A stretch of DNA of 64,000 nucleotides, taken from Acanthacorydalis orientalis (taxonomy: Eukaryota > Arthropoda > Insecta > Megaloptera > Corydalidae). Below, piece by piece: positions 24,535-36,190 of the stretch (the first letter of the stretch is position 1; each line of letters opens with the position of its first letter). Under the pieces are notes generated by a model. The model was not told the origin of the DNA. It saw only the letters and a program-made list of their open reading frames with translations, and searched no databases. The position numbers and the translations under genes are program-made. The stretch covers positions 14,175,526 through 14,239,525 of the forward strand of contig CM068321.1 in assembly GCA_034766995.1 (NCBI GenBank). The letters run 5' to 3'.

Positions 24535-25200
24535 TACTCTTTTACTAATATAAGGGTTTAGATCTATAAACTTTTAGCCAACCCAAACTGTACATTAATT
24601 CAAATTCGTCGAACTACCTACGTAGTGAAGTCTTATAAATAGATCAACTAAAAAAAACTGGTGCGTCATGAAGCAGTACAGAATTTCAATATATTAATTT
24701 TAACTGTTTTTAATTACATATGTAATCTATATTAGTTATATTCAAGAAAATCATTTTGAATAGTTTTCCTCTATATAAAAAACAATATATTGTGAACCTA
24801 CACATAGCAGCTACGTATGACTTGCAATTTTTTAATAAACTTTCTATATTTTTTTAGAAACATTAATGTATTTAAAATAATTTTGTTTCGCCAAAAAAAT
24901 TAAAATATATCATTTATGACATTTGTTCATAAACGATATCTTTTAGTTACAAGAAAAAATGATTATATTTTTAAAACTACGACATTTGACCTATAAATCA
25001 TAAACAAACAAAGTTTGAAATGCATGAAAGTTATCGATCATTCAAAATCTTTGTTGTACATAATAGACCTTTGTATACATATTGAACTATTCAACTCAGG
25101 TTCTAGGTGAAAATATCATATTAAAATTATTCATTTTGTAAATTAAAAAGTTTATATTTAAAGATAAATTAGTATATTTCAGATTTTCTGTAAGCTTTTG
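24535..25200. other. AT-rich spacer, no gene seen
   Basis: No feature other than A/T runs and the palindromic CTACGTAG near 24.62 kb. Confidence 0.65.
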
Positions 25201-25233
25201 TCAAACTATCAGAATAAAAATTTATTGTTTTGA

Positions 25234-25237
<4 letters not shown>

Positions 25238-25292
<55 letters not shown>
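25238..25292. repeat. (TA)n microsatellite between duplicated flanks
   Basis: About 55 bp of TA. The left flank carries TATCAGAATAAAAATTTA and TTGAAATAATA; the right flank repeats TTGAAATAATA and TATCAGAATGAAAATTTA, so the array sits between direct copies of its own flank. Confidence 0.95.
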
Positions 25293-25295
<3 letters not shown>

Positions 25296-25448
25296 AAATA
25301 ATATCAGAATGAAAATTTAGTAATAATTGTTTACATAACTATTATTTATTCAAGAATTAGTTTAATAGTAAATGAGTGAAGAAATACATCCCAATCTTAC
25401 CAAATTGACTTGAAATATTAATATACTGAACTACAGTTGACTACATTC

Positions 25449-25806
25449 ATAAATGAATTTTTCACTCACTCTAAAAAATACATTTTTTGTGGCTAAAGTG
25501 TTTAATACCTGATCATTAATCATTTGTGACTATTACATATGCATATCTTTATAGCTGTGGTGTCATTTTTTAAGCACTAAAATACAGAAAAATCACAATA
25601 CAGTTTGGACACTAGTACTAAATTCTCTTTCTTATTCTTTTATAGAGACTTTTGTAGATCTTTTTTTGTCGATTATTGCTCTGAAAATAATGACGTTTCC
25701 ATTAATATTCACATAAGAAACTTGATGAATAACCAATTAATGAACACTATTAAACAAGGCAATTTTTTTTAGTTTGTGAAGTGAATGAAAAATTCATGTG
25801 TGTAAA
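25449..25806. repeat. Foldback repeat family 1, copy A (both arms)
   Basis: The left arm (25449-25580) starts ATGAATTTTTCACTCACT. The right arm (25672-25806) ends AGTGAATGAAAAATTCATG, its reverse complement with few changes at the outer edge and about 60 percent identity inward. The arms converge on GTGTCATTTTTTAAGCAC and TTGCTCTGAAAATAATGAC. The order of landmarks matches the copies at 35.0 and 39.3 kb. It has no coding capacity. Confidence 0.6.
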
Positions 25807-25939
25807 AATATATTAATGCCTTCTTAACTGAAAATTTGAACATATTTGTATGATTTAATGATATGAAGATATGAATGTTAACGAAATTATTTTTGCATTA
25901 ATATGTAAACAATGATTAAATAAATATATACATGAGATT

Positions 25940-26030
25940 TCAAATAATCAGAATTGAATTTATAAAACGATACAACAGTCGCAGAATAAATTCTACTTCA
26001 AGCTTACACCTGAAATGCATGTAATAAAAA
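25940..26030. other. AT-rich spacer, no gene seen
   Basis: Nothing recognised. Confidence 0.6.
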
Positions 26031-26039
26031 AATAATCTC

Positions 26040-26500
26040 GTGCAAATATACAAAACTGTATGTAGACGAGTGGGTAGATGAGGTACAAGAGGAATACGAG
26101 CAAGACCACTCACTCACATCCTAGAAAATCAAAATTCTGCCACGAACATAGATTCTAATTTAGTCAGACGCGCGATTCTCGGTAGAAAAGACGACTTGAA
26201 GAGAATAAATGAATCGAACTATCGTGGTAAACGAGGAGAGAGCGAATAGCATAACGCTGTAGGCGAATCGCCATTAGGTAAATAATTAATGGGGGAAATG
26301 GATGCTCGCGTGTGGCGCGGGGAGAAGCACGAATTGCATACTACAGAAAGGTAAATTACAAGGTAAAGGGAATATACGTATCTACCTACGGGAGGTGATG
26401 CTTCAGGCTGTACAGTTTTATAGAAATTTTGGGAGTGAATGAATGAAATTGACTTAGAATTGCTAGGCATTTCGTTTCGCCTGCGTACATTTTGTTACTT
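26040..26500. other. GC-elevated unique block
   Basis: One of the strongest composition islands in the window: about 450 bp with frequent CpG and GCGCGGGG-like runs. An 83-codon minus-strand frame (26219-26470) shows no domain and has a low-complexity Ser/Tyr bias. Candidate conserved noncoding element or untranslated exon. Confidence 0.35.
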
Positions 26501-26706
26501 TATATATACGCACTGTAGCATGTACATGTTTATACATGTTTGAATATAAACAGGAGATTAATCATCTTATTGAAAAAAAAACATTTTATAGACTAAAATA
26601 AGACATGAATTCAATTTATCTGAAAAGAAATGTGCTTTATATTTATTTCTTTAAGAGATATTTTTTTCATTGATTAGCACAAGAAAGCATTTAATTTGAT
26701 CAATAA

Positions 26707-26708
<2 letters not shown>

Positions 26709-26744
<36 letters not shown>
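26709..26744. repeat. (TA)n microsatellite
   Basis: About 36 bp of pure TA. Confidence 0.98.
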
Positions 26745-26747
<3 letters not shown>

Positions 26748-27012
26748 AACTAACAACCATGTTTAATTAAAATGAAGAAATAACTTTAACGGTTTCATTT
26801 AGAAAATGATTTTTCATTCTCCGACAAACCACAAATCAGTTTTTCTGATTAAGAAATATTTAGTGATTGATTATTATTCAGTTTTGATTGATAATTATGT
26901 ATATTTACATGAGAATGGCGACAGAAAAAATAGATTTTTTTGGTCATAGTGCTATACGAATAACAAATTCTACATCGAAATGCGTATATTACAAGACTGA
27001 CTAGGAAAATTG

Positions 27013-27013
<1 letters not shown>

Positions 27014-27071
<58 letters not shown>
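27014..27071. repeat. (TA)n microsatellite
   Basis: About 58 bp of pure TA. Confidence 0.98.
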
Positions 27072-27075
<4 letters not shown>

Positions 27076-27188
27076 TTTATGTTCAAATACAATATGAATT
27101 TTTAATTTACATACATACAGAATAAAAATGTATATTCAAATTCGTATTTTTATTGCAAATTTCGATCAATCTATTTAAATATTAAACT

Positions 27189-27190
<2 letters not shown>

Positions 27191-27236
<46 letters not shown>
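27191..27236. repeat. (TA)n microsatellite grading into GT-rich tract
   Basis: About 46 bp of TA followed by a decayed GT/ATGT tract to about 27300. Confidence 0.97.
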
Positions 27237-27239
<3 letters not shown>

Positions 27240-27359
27240 TGTATGTATTTATATATGTGTGTGAGTGTCTGTATTTATATGATTGTATTTGTGTGAGAAA
27301 GAGTGAATGTATGCAAGTGTTCATGTGTATGAGAACAGAGAAAGAGAGAGATGAAGTAA

Positions 27360-28760
27360 AATAGTAAAAGATTATAACAACGACTAATTACAGTTCTTAT
27401 GACTAGCAAAAAAATGTTACGTTTGAAAACAGACAAATATACTGTTTATTTGATAATAAAAAATAATATGCTTTAACAGACTTTATACGAAACAAAGGTT
27501 TCTTTCTATAAGCTCGTACTCTTACCTAAGAGAATGAATTCATAGGTAAGAATATACTAGTCTAAAATTACATACACTTAGTTAATTACAAATACTCTCT
27601 TTAACAAGATGATTACTGTAACAAGTATATACTTTAGAAAAAAAAAAACAAGAGCGGAAATTTATAGCTAATGAGTATCTATTCAAGAAAAGTTTTTTAT
27701 TTTGTTGTTCCAAGATCATCTAACAATTTTATTCTAAATGTATTCTAGTTTTTTCACATAATGTTAAGTAACAGTCATTTCTTACTTTCAAGTATACAAA
27801 AGATATATTTTATTGATTTAGTACATAAGGAACAGTGATAAATTATAATTATATTATTTGACATTTTTTTAATATGAACATTTGTCTAACTAAAGAAATG
27901 AACATGACCATATTTTAAGGTTATTTATGATCAAAACATATATCAGAGATGAAATATATGGACAAAGAAAATAAAACTACCGGTAATAAACTTTATTAAA
28001 ACTAAAATCATGTACCACTTCGTTAAATACAACAAGATAAATAACAGAAATTCAGAAGTTAAAAACTATATTCATCTTGGTCAACGGTAGGAAATAACAA
28101 ATGATATAAAAAGATTCAAACGAGACTGACTTACAAAAACTGATACACACATGTATGAACATGTATATATATATATATATTACATACATTCGTCATCTTT
28201 GATATGAAGATGTTTAATTTTTTAAATACAGTTGACGTTTTTCGCAAATAAAAAACTGTATTGTTTCGTCGATTTGGTTTCCTTTTTTAATCTTAATCTC
28301 TGTTTTTAATCTAGAAGATTTATTTCATAGGACGATAATTTTAACGATCTTGTATGACAGTTGGCCTAATGAAAAGTGACAGGCCGAGTTGAATAAGATA
28401 TCATATATTCAATAAACAACAGCAATAGAGTTCTCTTTTACTCGCGTATTTGAATCAAGTATTAAATTAAAACTGACAAGTCATACTACTGTAGAACATC
28501 CTCAATTAATCATACGTTTTTTTGATAGTCTTATTTGCAGACAAAATTCAAGTATGAATTTTAATAACGAATAAACAACTTTCATTATTCTTCAATCTAG
28601 ATGCTCGGATATTCTGGAATATATTCGAGTTTTCAAAAGTGTTTGAAGAATTTTAAAGAAATTGTACAAAAAATTAAGTTTGATTTAAAACAGTACAAAG
28701 TCAAGTAATGAACTAACGCAAATGAATTAATTGATCAAAACAACATGCCTTTCCACAGTA
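27360..28760. other. AT-rich spacer with one short TA array
   Basis: A 19-bp TA run sits at 28163-28181. CTTACCTA ... TAGGTAAG forms a small inverted repeat at about 27523-27548. No gene supported. Confidence 0.6.
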
Positions 28761-28771
28761 CTGTGCCAAAA

Positions 28772-28904
28772 TCATTTTCACAAATGAACTATTTTCATCC
28801 AATAAAATACGAATGATTTTTGTGATCAAGACTGTTTAATAAATCATTGATTATTTTTGATTTTTATTTGTGCGCATTTCGATGATTATCCCATCATCCT
28901 TCAA
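28772..28904. repeat. Foldback repeat family 1, copy B (one arm)
   Basis: Begins TTTTCACAAATGAAC, passes TAATAAATCATTGATTATTT and ends at GCGCATTTCGATGATTATCC, the order seen in the arms at 34.2, 35.0 and (reversed) 39.4 kb. A weaker repeat of the outer motif (CGAATTCATTTTTC) follows at about 28970-29046. Confidence 0.5.
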
Positions 28905-29089
28905 CCAACAAGATACAAAACAACAGTTTTGATCATAAAGATTCTTTGTTGTACTTAGGATGAAAAACGAATTCATTTTTCAAAATCATCTATTCTCTTC
29001 TTATTAAAAATTCAATAAATGATTATTGTACTTTGTTGCTGTCCAGTAATTACTTATTGAATAATTTGTTCAAAGGAAATAAATCGGTT

Positions 29090-29580
29090 TAAGTATTATT
29101 AAATAAGAGTGTTGATATTTCTTTTTTTACAACTGTACTATTTTTTTAAGAATTTCCTGTTTTATTAATATTAATATAGGAAAATAGTTAATTATTAGTA
29201 ATTAATATATTCAGTACAATCAGTTTTAAAAACAATTAACAAATAGTTTCTGTTCCCATTTATTAATGAATCATTGTTATAAACACTACAAGGTAAAAAC
29301 GGTTTGTTATAATTAAATAATAAAGATCCACTAACTATTCAAAATTAAATTGAATTTATTGGCATAGATTTTGAATAACGATCTATTATTGTGCAGTTTC
29401 TTATATCATGTCAGTCTCAAAATTCCAATTATATTTGAATATTTTAAAGTTTAAAAGGATTCGACAAACATAACCTTTATACATCTTAGTGTTTATTATT
29501 TTTCCCCATAAAAACTGATAAATAATAATGAAACATTATTTACATTCGTTATACTTTATACTTATAACTTTTAACGTTAA
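29090..29580. other. AT-rich spacer, no gene seen
   Basis: Nothing recognised. Confidence 0.65.

Positions 29581-29582
<2 letters not shown>

Positions 29583-29641
<59 letters not shown>
29583..29641. repeat. (TA)n microsatellite
   Basis: About 59 bp of pure TA. Confidence 0.98.
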
Positions 29642-29644
<3 letters not shown>

Positions 29645-29645
<1 letters not shown>

Positions 29646-30184
29646 GCACATCGTTCATAACTCATAACATATGTCAACGTTCTTGAACCCCACCCATAAT
29701 TCATCTCTCATTCTAATACTCCTCCATCAACCCCTTCTCTTTCGTCATCTCATCAATTTCGATCCGTCAACTTTTTCTTGATCTAACAATTATTTTTCTT
29801 CTAAAGTGCGTTCATCTTAATACTTACTGAATGAGTTATTTTAAGTTTTTAGTTATTTTCGAAACAAATAAAATATCTAATCTAATATTGTCTTGCATAA
29901 TATTTTAAATATATTTAAGTATTTTAGACGTTTGAAAAATCAGATTATTTTTGTTAAATGTTTCATGTGAAATGAAAAATACGAACATTGTTTTTCAAAT
30001 GGAAGTATAATAAAAAAAATGTTACAGATAAAACAAACATTTAAAACCAAAATTTGTATATACTTCTCAATTTTATAATTGCAATCATTTTCAGAGATAA
30101 TCATTTTCATTTTATATTATTATGTTATTTTGTTTGTGATTTCAGTGTATTTTTATAAAAAAATCTATTTACTAATTCATTCCA

Positions 30185-30185
<1 letters not shown>
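29645..30185. other. Spacer, no gene seen
   Basis: The first 140 bp is C-rich on the plus strand (CCTCCATCAACCCC); the rest is AT-rich. No recognisable feature. Confidence 0.6.

Positions 30186-30189
<4 letters not shown>

Positions 30190-30228
<39 letters not shown>
30190..30228. repeat. (TA)n microsatellite
   Basis: About 39 bp of TA, ending in CATACATG. Confidence 0.98.
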
Positions 30229-30231
<3 letters not shown>

Positions 30232-30550
30232 CATGTTAAAAGTCACTTTAGTAGATTGTTCTGTTAATTACTAGTATAATATTTATGCACAATAAGAGAA
30301 TGACTATATAGTTAGTATGCAATAATGTAACAACATAAATGACGATGATCGGAAGTAAATGCTATCATCCTGATGTATTCACGCTTATAATTGCTTCATT
30401 AGTGTTTGATACATAGATGAATATCACAATCTACACTTCGAAAGCTTAAAACACATTTAAATGATCTCCTGAATGATGTCTGCTATCAATTGAAGCAAAT
30501 GATTTATAGTTCGAATTTAGTAATTTGAATTTATGCATACTTTGACGTGT

Positions 30551-30554
<4 letters not shown>

Positions 30555-30610
<56 letters not shown>

Positions 30611-30628
30611 GTGTGTGTGTGTATGTAT
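30555..30628. repeat. (TA)n-(GT)n compound microsatellite
   Basis: About 50 bp of TA, then CATATGTGTGTGTGTGTATG; the GT tract follows TA, the reverse complement of the AC-then-TA order seen elsewhere. Confidence 0.98.
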
Positions 30629-30839
30629 GCTTATTTTACATTTTATTCGGTTTCATTTTCACTTAAATACAGCACCGCCAATAAACATTTTGCAGCCTAC
30701 TTACAAGCATTAAATGACCCTGTATCATGCAAATACGCTCAAAATATTCTATTCATACCCTTTAAAAAAATCACATTCATAATATAAAATGAACTGATGT
30801 ACAATTTATAGTCATAAAAATACATATAATAAATTCGCG

Positions 30840-31120
30840 TATGTTAACATTGATCTACCAAATATTCATGCGTTGTGTATCAGAATATGAGAGATCATTA
30901 GGCTTTATGCACATTGAAAAAAGACAAGTATATAGTGAATTTATAGTCAATGCGGTGCACGTATTTCCATGCATGAATATTCACGAGGTTTTCTGGGACT
31001 ACCGACGCTATACCCTCCCAAAGGAGGAAAGTGGGCGATGACTTTGGATGTACATCGTAAGGGTAGGTGGATGTATACCGCAGCAGTATTCATTATATAT
31101 GAATCACGGGAGGGTGAAAT
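30840..31120. other. GC-elevated unique block
   Basis: Composition is balanced, with best contrast at 30950-31110. Both strands are open for 80-odd codons and the frames run into the adjacent TA array, so neither looks like a gene. Confidence 0.3.
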
Positions 31121-31123
31121 ATC

Positions 31124-31125
<2 letters not shown>

Positions 31126-31176
<51 letters not shown>
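31126..31176. repeat. (TA)n microsatellite
   Basis: About 51 bp of pure TA. Confidence 0.98.
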
Positions 31177-31178
<2 letters not shown>

Positions 31179-31309
31179 GTGTCCCAACTACACATACTCA
31201 CACGTGAGAATCACATTTCCAAAATGTAAAGAAATGCTTTTATTAAATTACTAAAATATTTCTTATCTTTTTTATTAATCAGTAAATGTTGAAGAGGGTT
31301 TGGATGAAA

Positions 31310-31310
31310 T

Positions 31311-31363
<53 letters not shown>

Positions 31364-31374
31364 CATATACATAC

Positions 31375-31416
<42 letters not shown>
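31310..31416. repeat. (TA)n-(CATATA)n-(TA)n-(GA)n compound array
   Basis: About 20 bp of TA, then five or more CATATA hexamers with two CATA variants, then about 16 bp of TA and about 22 bp of GA. The hexamer is a TA array with a T-to-C change that has itself spread. Confidence 0.98.
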
Positions 31417-31610
31417 TAGAAAAATTTTAAATTAATTCAATAATAATAGTAACATCCCTGTTTCTTTTAAAATTCATTGTTAAATGAAGATTTTGATATG
31501 TTCCGCCCAGAATTTATTTTAAAGTACAAAATATTCATTTTTTCAACATTAATAAATTCCTCATACAATACAAAAGTAGATATTATACTAACATTTTTAT
31601 CGATTTGCAT

Positions 31611-31650
<40 letters not shown>

Positions 31651-31651
31651 A
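31611..31651. repeat. (TA)n microsatellite
   Basis: About 41 bp of TA with a single G interruption. Confidence 0.97.
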
Positions 31652-31654
31652 AAT

Positions 31655-32310
31655 TACATAATAAAAATTAAACTACACTTTAATTATTATTATAAGAAAC
31701 GTATTATAGGCTTTTTAAGATTATAAATGTTGGCAGGATACTGAAATACAGCGATAAGTTATCTTTTTAATAATAACAGTAAATGTTTTTAAACATGAAT
31801 TGTAAATTTTCGATAAAAAAATATTTAATTACTGAAAATAAATTAAAAACTTTATAAACGAACTGAAATTCAATATAAACGTTAATAAAAATGTTAAATT
31901 ATATTTTATTATCGTGCATTAAAATAATTTTCTCTGACAACAAATACTAATGACAAACACAAATTATGGAACGAGGAAATTTCACTTCATATCCGGAAAT
32001 CTTAATGTTAATTTCATGCGTGGAGCAATTAATTTATCCGGTAGAGTCAATTAAAAATTAAATGGAGTAAACGTAATATATTTTCTATTTAGCGAGAGAG
32101 AAGTGGAACTACTGACGTCGTATAAAGTCAATTATTAAAGTAACAACGGTGTGTATGTAGGAGAATATACTGTTTTTGAGATTGACGTCGTATGGGAGTA
32201 AATTTCACAAGAATCAATAAATAAATACATGTTTCATTTTTGATATTAGCAACTTGAAAAATATCTTTGTATACTTTAAATATTTTTTCATTTTCATTTA
32301 ATACACACAT
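31655..32310. other. AT-rich spacer, no gene seen
   Basis: Nothing recognised. Confidence 0.65.
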
Positions 32311-32314
32311 TTGA

Positions 32315-32365
32315 TTATATATATATATATTTTTTTTTTAAAAAAAAAAAATATATATATATATA
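32315..32365. repeat. (TA)8-T10-A12-(TA)7 palindrome
   Basis: A TA tract runs into ten T, then twelve A, then TA again. The structure is a nearly perfect 50-bp self-complementary sequence, unlike the simple TA arrays around it. Confidence 0.93.
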
Positions 32366-32369
32366 CATT

Positions 32370-33180
32370 TGTATATAATTAATCATAACTCTATATGGAG
32401 GATATAAAATTAATTTCAAATAATGCTAAGAAAAATCTTATAATAAATTAATAATGAAATACAAGATTACAAAAAACACATGAAAGACTCGCTAGATCTA
32501 CTCAATATCATTATGACTGCTTAGCTTAAGATTCTTATCATAAATTTAATGTTTTGAAGTGTATAACAGGAAAATTTGAAAATTTTACCTGTAGTATGGA
32601 ACTACAGAAGTTGATAATTTTTGTACAATAAAGCTTTGGTACAAAGTCGTTACGATTTTCGATGTTATTTGTTCTTTTTTTAAATAAAAAAAAAATTAAA
32701 AGTACAATCATAAAAATAACAGTAATCAATTGTAGATTTGAATATCGAATCTTGGTATTCGCCATGAACTAGAAGCTAGTTTGTTGGCAAACATGTGCCA
32801 CGATAATAAGTTTGAAAACAGTGTAATAAACAGATTAATATTTCTAAAATACTGTTTAATATGTAAAAAAAATGTTTTCAATATTTAAAATTATTGTTAC
32901 TTTATGTTTAACAACAAATAGCACAAAGCTTCATTGAAATTCATAACACATTAATAAATAAAGTAATGTGTATAATGGAAAATGTTACTATATAACTTAT
33001 CATTCCTCAAATTAAAATCCAAATTATTACAGTTTTAATTTAGAAGATAAATATTAAAAAAAATACATTTATCTACAGCATTTATATAAAAATAGTAAAG
33101 GAAGCATATTATTCCATGCAAGTATTCTGTTAAATAATCACGAAAGAATATAATCAGAAATTTCCATCAAGCTAATTATC
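32370..33180. other. AT-rich spacer, no gene seen
   Basis: A 75-codon minus-strand frame (32538-32765) is Phe/Leu/Ile-rich by composition only. Confidence 0.6.
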
Positions 33181-33184
33181 AAAA

Positions 33185-33545
33185 GTAGGAACGATCGTCA
33201 ACATTCTGAAGTTGTCAAAATGTATACCGTGATATCAGTCACATGTGTAGCTATTGCCCCTTTAAGCATTGAATCTTCTTTCTCACAAGCATCATGCGTA
33301 CGACTGTGCAAGTAGTAATTATAATTACAAGCGTCGTCACCGTTGCATGGTAGTAGTGATCGCGTGCCCGAAAGCTGGTGCGTGCGAGTTTGCGTGTCTG
33401 TCAGCAATTTTCCACGCGCTGTACCCACGTAGTAAAATGGAAAATTTAATCTTGCAAGAATGTCACACCCGCCGCTGTTTGACATTCCATTTTTAGCAGT
33501 TCTCTTTCTGTGGGTGGTGTTCGTTGAGAGGCGGACTCTGTCCAT
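33185..33545. other. GC-elevated unique block
   Basis: About 350 bp with frequent CpG. Frames of 75 codons (plus) and 157 codons (minus) overlap here; the minus frame gains length by reading through the neighbouring TA array. No domain seen. Candidate conserved noncoding element. Confidence 0.35.
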
Positions 33546-33562
33546 TGTTTTTTTTATATATA

Positions 33563-33569
<7 letters not shown>

Positions 33570-33632
<63 letters not shown>
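33570..33632. repeat. (TA)n microsatellite
   Basis: About 63 bp of TA. Confidence 0.98.
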
Positions 33633-33634
<2 letters not shown>

Positions 33635-33639
33635 CTAAA

Positions 33640-34195
33640 CACAACTTCACCAGGGAACAACTGCAATGCATTCATTGTATTTTACAGATATGCAAATAAT
33701 AATTCGGAGATGCGACGTTATGTACAACGAAACAGGAGAGTTTTATGAGAACATATGAATTAATGATGTCAAATATACATTAGCACAATTCAATTCATTT
33801 AAGAACGCTATATAAAAATGTATGTATGAGTGTATTATTAACTTATAATATGAATGCGTACATTCATTAGTACATAAAATGTATAAGGACAAAAATATTA
33901 CATAAAGCATAGATATTAATGATAAACTTTTTAGATATGTATGATGCGTAAAAAAGTATACAACTGGATAAACCAATGAAATTACGATGTAAAAAAATAT
34001 ATCTATTATTTTGTTTAAAATGTTATTATAAATATATGGCTTTTAAAGTACTACATGTAGGAATAAAATAATTTATATAAATATGAATAAAATAAAGCAC
34101 CTCGCGAGTACTACAAACAGAAAGATTAATATATTTTTTCACTTTAAGTTATAACTAAAAAAAAGATGTACAGAACAGTTGTTACACTGTAACTA
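33640..34195. other. AT-rich spacer, no gene seen
   Basis: Nothing recognised. Confidence 0.6.
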
Positions 34196-34335
34196 AATTC
34201 ACTTTCATAAAGGAATTGCTCTCTCACCCCACCAACCATAATTTTATCTTCTCAAAAATGGTCAGTAAATGATTATTAATCAATTTTCGTTACTGCTTAA
34301 GTGTATTTCGATGACAATGTTATAATCCTCAAATA
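34180..34335. repeat. Foldback repeat family 1, copy C (one arm)
   Basis: Landmarks in order are ACTAAATTCACTTTCA, CTCTCACC, AATGATTATTAATCAATTTT and GTGTATTTCGATGA. The 25 bases upstream also resemble the bases upstream of the 35.0 kb copy, so the repeat unit extends outward or the region was duplicated. No right arm is evident. Confidence 0.5.
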
Positions 34336-35014
34336 GATAAGATATGAAAAAAAATATTTTTTTAAATCTGTACCTTTTTTTGTACACCACTAATTCTTGT
34401 ATCCAAATATTTTCTTTCCTTTAACAACTCACTCTTTCCTTGTGATTATATTTCATTTTACTATTTATACAATGATTTATTGTTCAGAAAACGTGATTAT
34501 TACTATGTTTCTGTGAACTATTTTAAATGTGCTAAATCTATGCATGTTTCTGTTTCCTGTTTATATCTATATGCGCTAAAGATAGTATATATGCTATTTT
34601 AAATAATTTCCGGAACAATTTCCGTGAATTTTTTTTACCATATAACCATTTTTAAATAATTATGAATTATCTACATAACTATATATTTTATTAAATGAAA
34701 ATAAAAATACTAAAAAACAGTTATAATTGCATTTAGATTACTGAGATAAGTACTGTAATTTATTTAAATGTATAATTTTAAAAAACTATGCAGCTTACTT
34801 AAAATTTTTTTTGAGCGATGTGTGACATGAAAATTTCCCAACCATTCTACACATTAACTAACAATCTAATGTATTAAAAGTAGAATTGTGTTATTTCTAA
34901 TCTGAACTCAACTATTATAAATTCATGTCATCAAAAATCGATAGATTTATGTAGAAAGAATGACATGATATGTTTATGTAATATATTTAAATCTACAATC
35001 ACAATATACCTTTG

Positions 35015-35356
35015 ACAATGTAGCTAAGTTCACTTTATCAAATGAATTTTCACACGCTCGATAAACTAAAATGCCATTTTTTGATTAAACATGTTCAATA
35101 ACTGATTATTTGGAATTGTTGCTTATGTATACTTCGATGGTACTACAATAATCGTCAAGATACGACAAAAAAAAACTATTATAAAACATTTTAAAGATTT
35201 TTTCTGCACTTTAACGCTCTGAGAATGATAGTATCACCATCTAAATTCGTACAAAAAGGAAAGGAAAAATGAACAATAATGAGTTGTTGTACATTTTCGA
35301 TTAGAACATGTTTTTGCTTGTTGAATGAGAAAAAAAAATCATTTGTGAAAGTAATC
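35015..35356. repeat. Foldback repeat family 1, copy D (both arms)
   Basis: The left arm (about 35030-35160) runs from CACTTTATCAAATGAATTTT through TTGTTGCTTATGTATACTTC. The right arm (about 35211-35356) runs from TTAACGCTCTGAGAATGATA to AAATCATTTGTGAAAGTAA. The outer edges are reverse complements and the right arm follows the 39.3 kb right arm closely. No coding frame. Confidence 0.6.
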
Positions 35357-35446
35357 CTTAAAAGTTATAACACAAGAATACATTTGTGTTAATTAGTAAA
35401 ACCTAGCTGGCTGTCTTATCTTCGTAATAACAGCAATTGCATACTT

Positions 35447-35452
<6 letters not shown>

Positions 35453-35512
<60 letters not shown>
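35453..35512. repeat. (AC)n-(TA)n compound microsatellite
   Basis: A short ACACACA lead, then about 60 bp of TA. Confidence 0.97.
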
Positions 35513-35515
<3 letters not shown>

Positions 35516-35639
35516 CTTGAGGAACACAAAAACTATCTCCACATCTGTTTCGTTCCAAACGAGTAAACAAACAAAACGCTTAACATTTTACTAAAGAAGT
35601 CATCATTATATCTTGACATATAAATTAACACGTTTAATA

Positions 35640-36050
35640 GCCACTTATGCGGCACTTACACAACTATGAGAGTTATATAATAAGGCCGATTGCGCACGTT
35701 AATGACCGTGGTGTCCTACCAACAAATCAGTTTAATAGTGGAGCGTGGTTCACAGCCCGGGTAACTCGTTTATTGTATAGTTTGAGAACAACTCTCACTG
35801 CCGCCGTCCTGATGCGGTCTGCCTACCAGCATGTTTGTTTAGGTCGCTCACCATCATATCCTTTCCATTCTGTTATGGCGAGATGCTGTGTGCTACGTTC
35901 TACCGCCGCCATGCGGGCGGTTTTGTTATAATGGATCCAATATAAATGCATGCGCGGCTGTTGGCAGCCAATGTGATTATTTATAATGGTGCGTGTTCAT
36001 GCTGATGCCAAATTGTCTGGTCGTGTTTTACTGAGTTTTTGTCTTAAATT
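35640..36050. other. GC-elevated block with two GCCAT cores
   Basis: The longest balanced-composition island here. ATGGC at 35875-35879 and GCCAT at 35908-35912 face each other 30 bp apart, the latter inside a hairpin-like ACCGCCGCCATGCGGGCGGT. GCCAT is the known core of Pho/YY1 sites, so a chromatin or promoter element is possible. A 94-codon plus frame has no domain. Confidence 0.35.
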
Positions 36051-36141
36051 TACATAAACATACACATATACACACACATATGGATCATTACTGAACTACG
36101 AACACAAATACATTATATTACTAACGAAATCTAATGTGTAC

Positions 36142-36144
<3 letters not shown>

Positions 36145-36187
<43 letters not shown>
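36145..36187. repeat. (TA)n microsatellite
   Basis: About 43 bp of pure TA. Confidence 0.98.

Positions 36188-36189
<2 letters not shown>

Positions 36190-36190
<1 letters not shown>

Noticed and set aside
25985..26015. Minus-strand TTTCAG-GTGTAAG as a third ratchet point
   Set aside because: The donor is non-consensus and no pyrimidine tract precedes it.
35647..35931. 94-codon frame as a gene
   Set aside because: Cys/Arg/Ser-rich with no domain and typical of chance frames in a GC-elevated block; kept only as part of that block.
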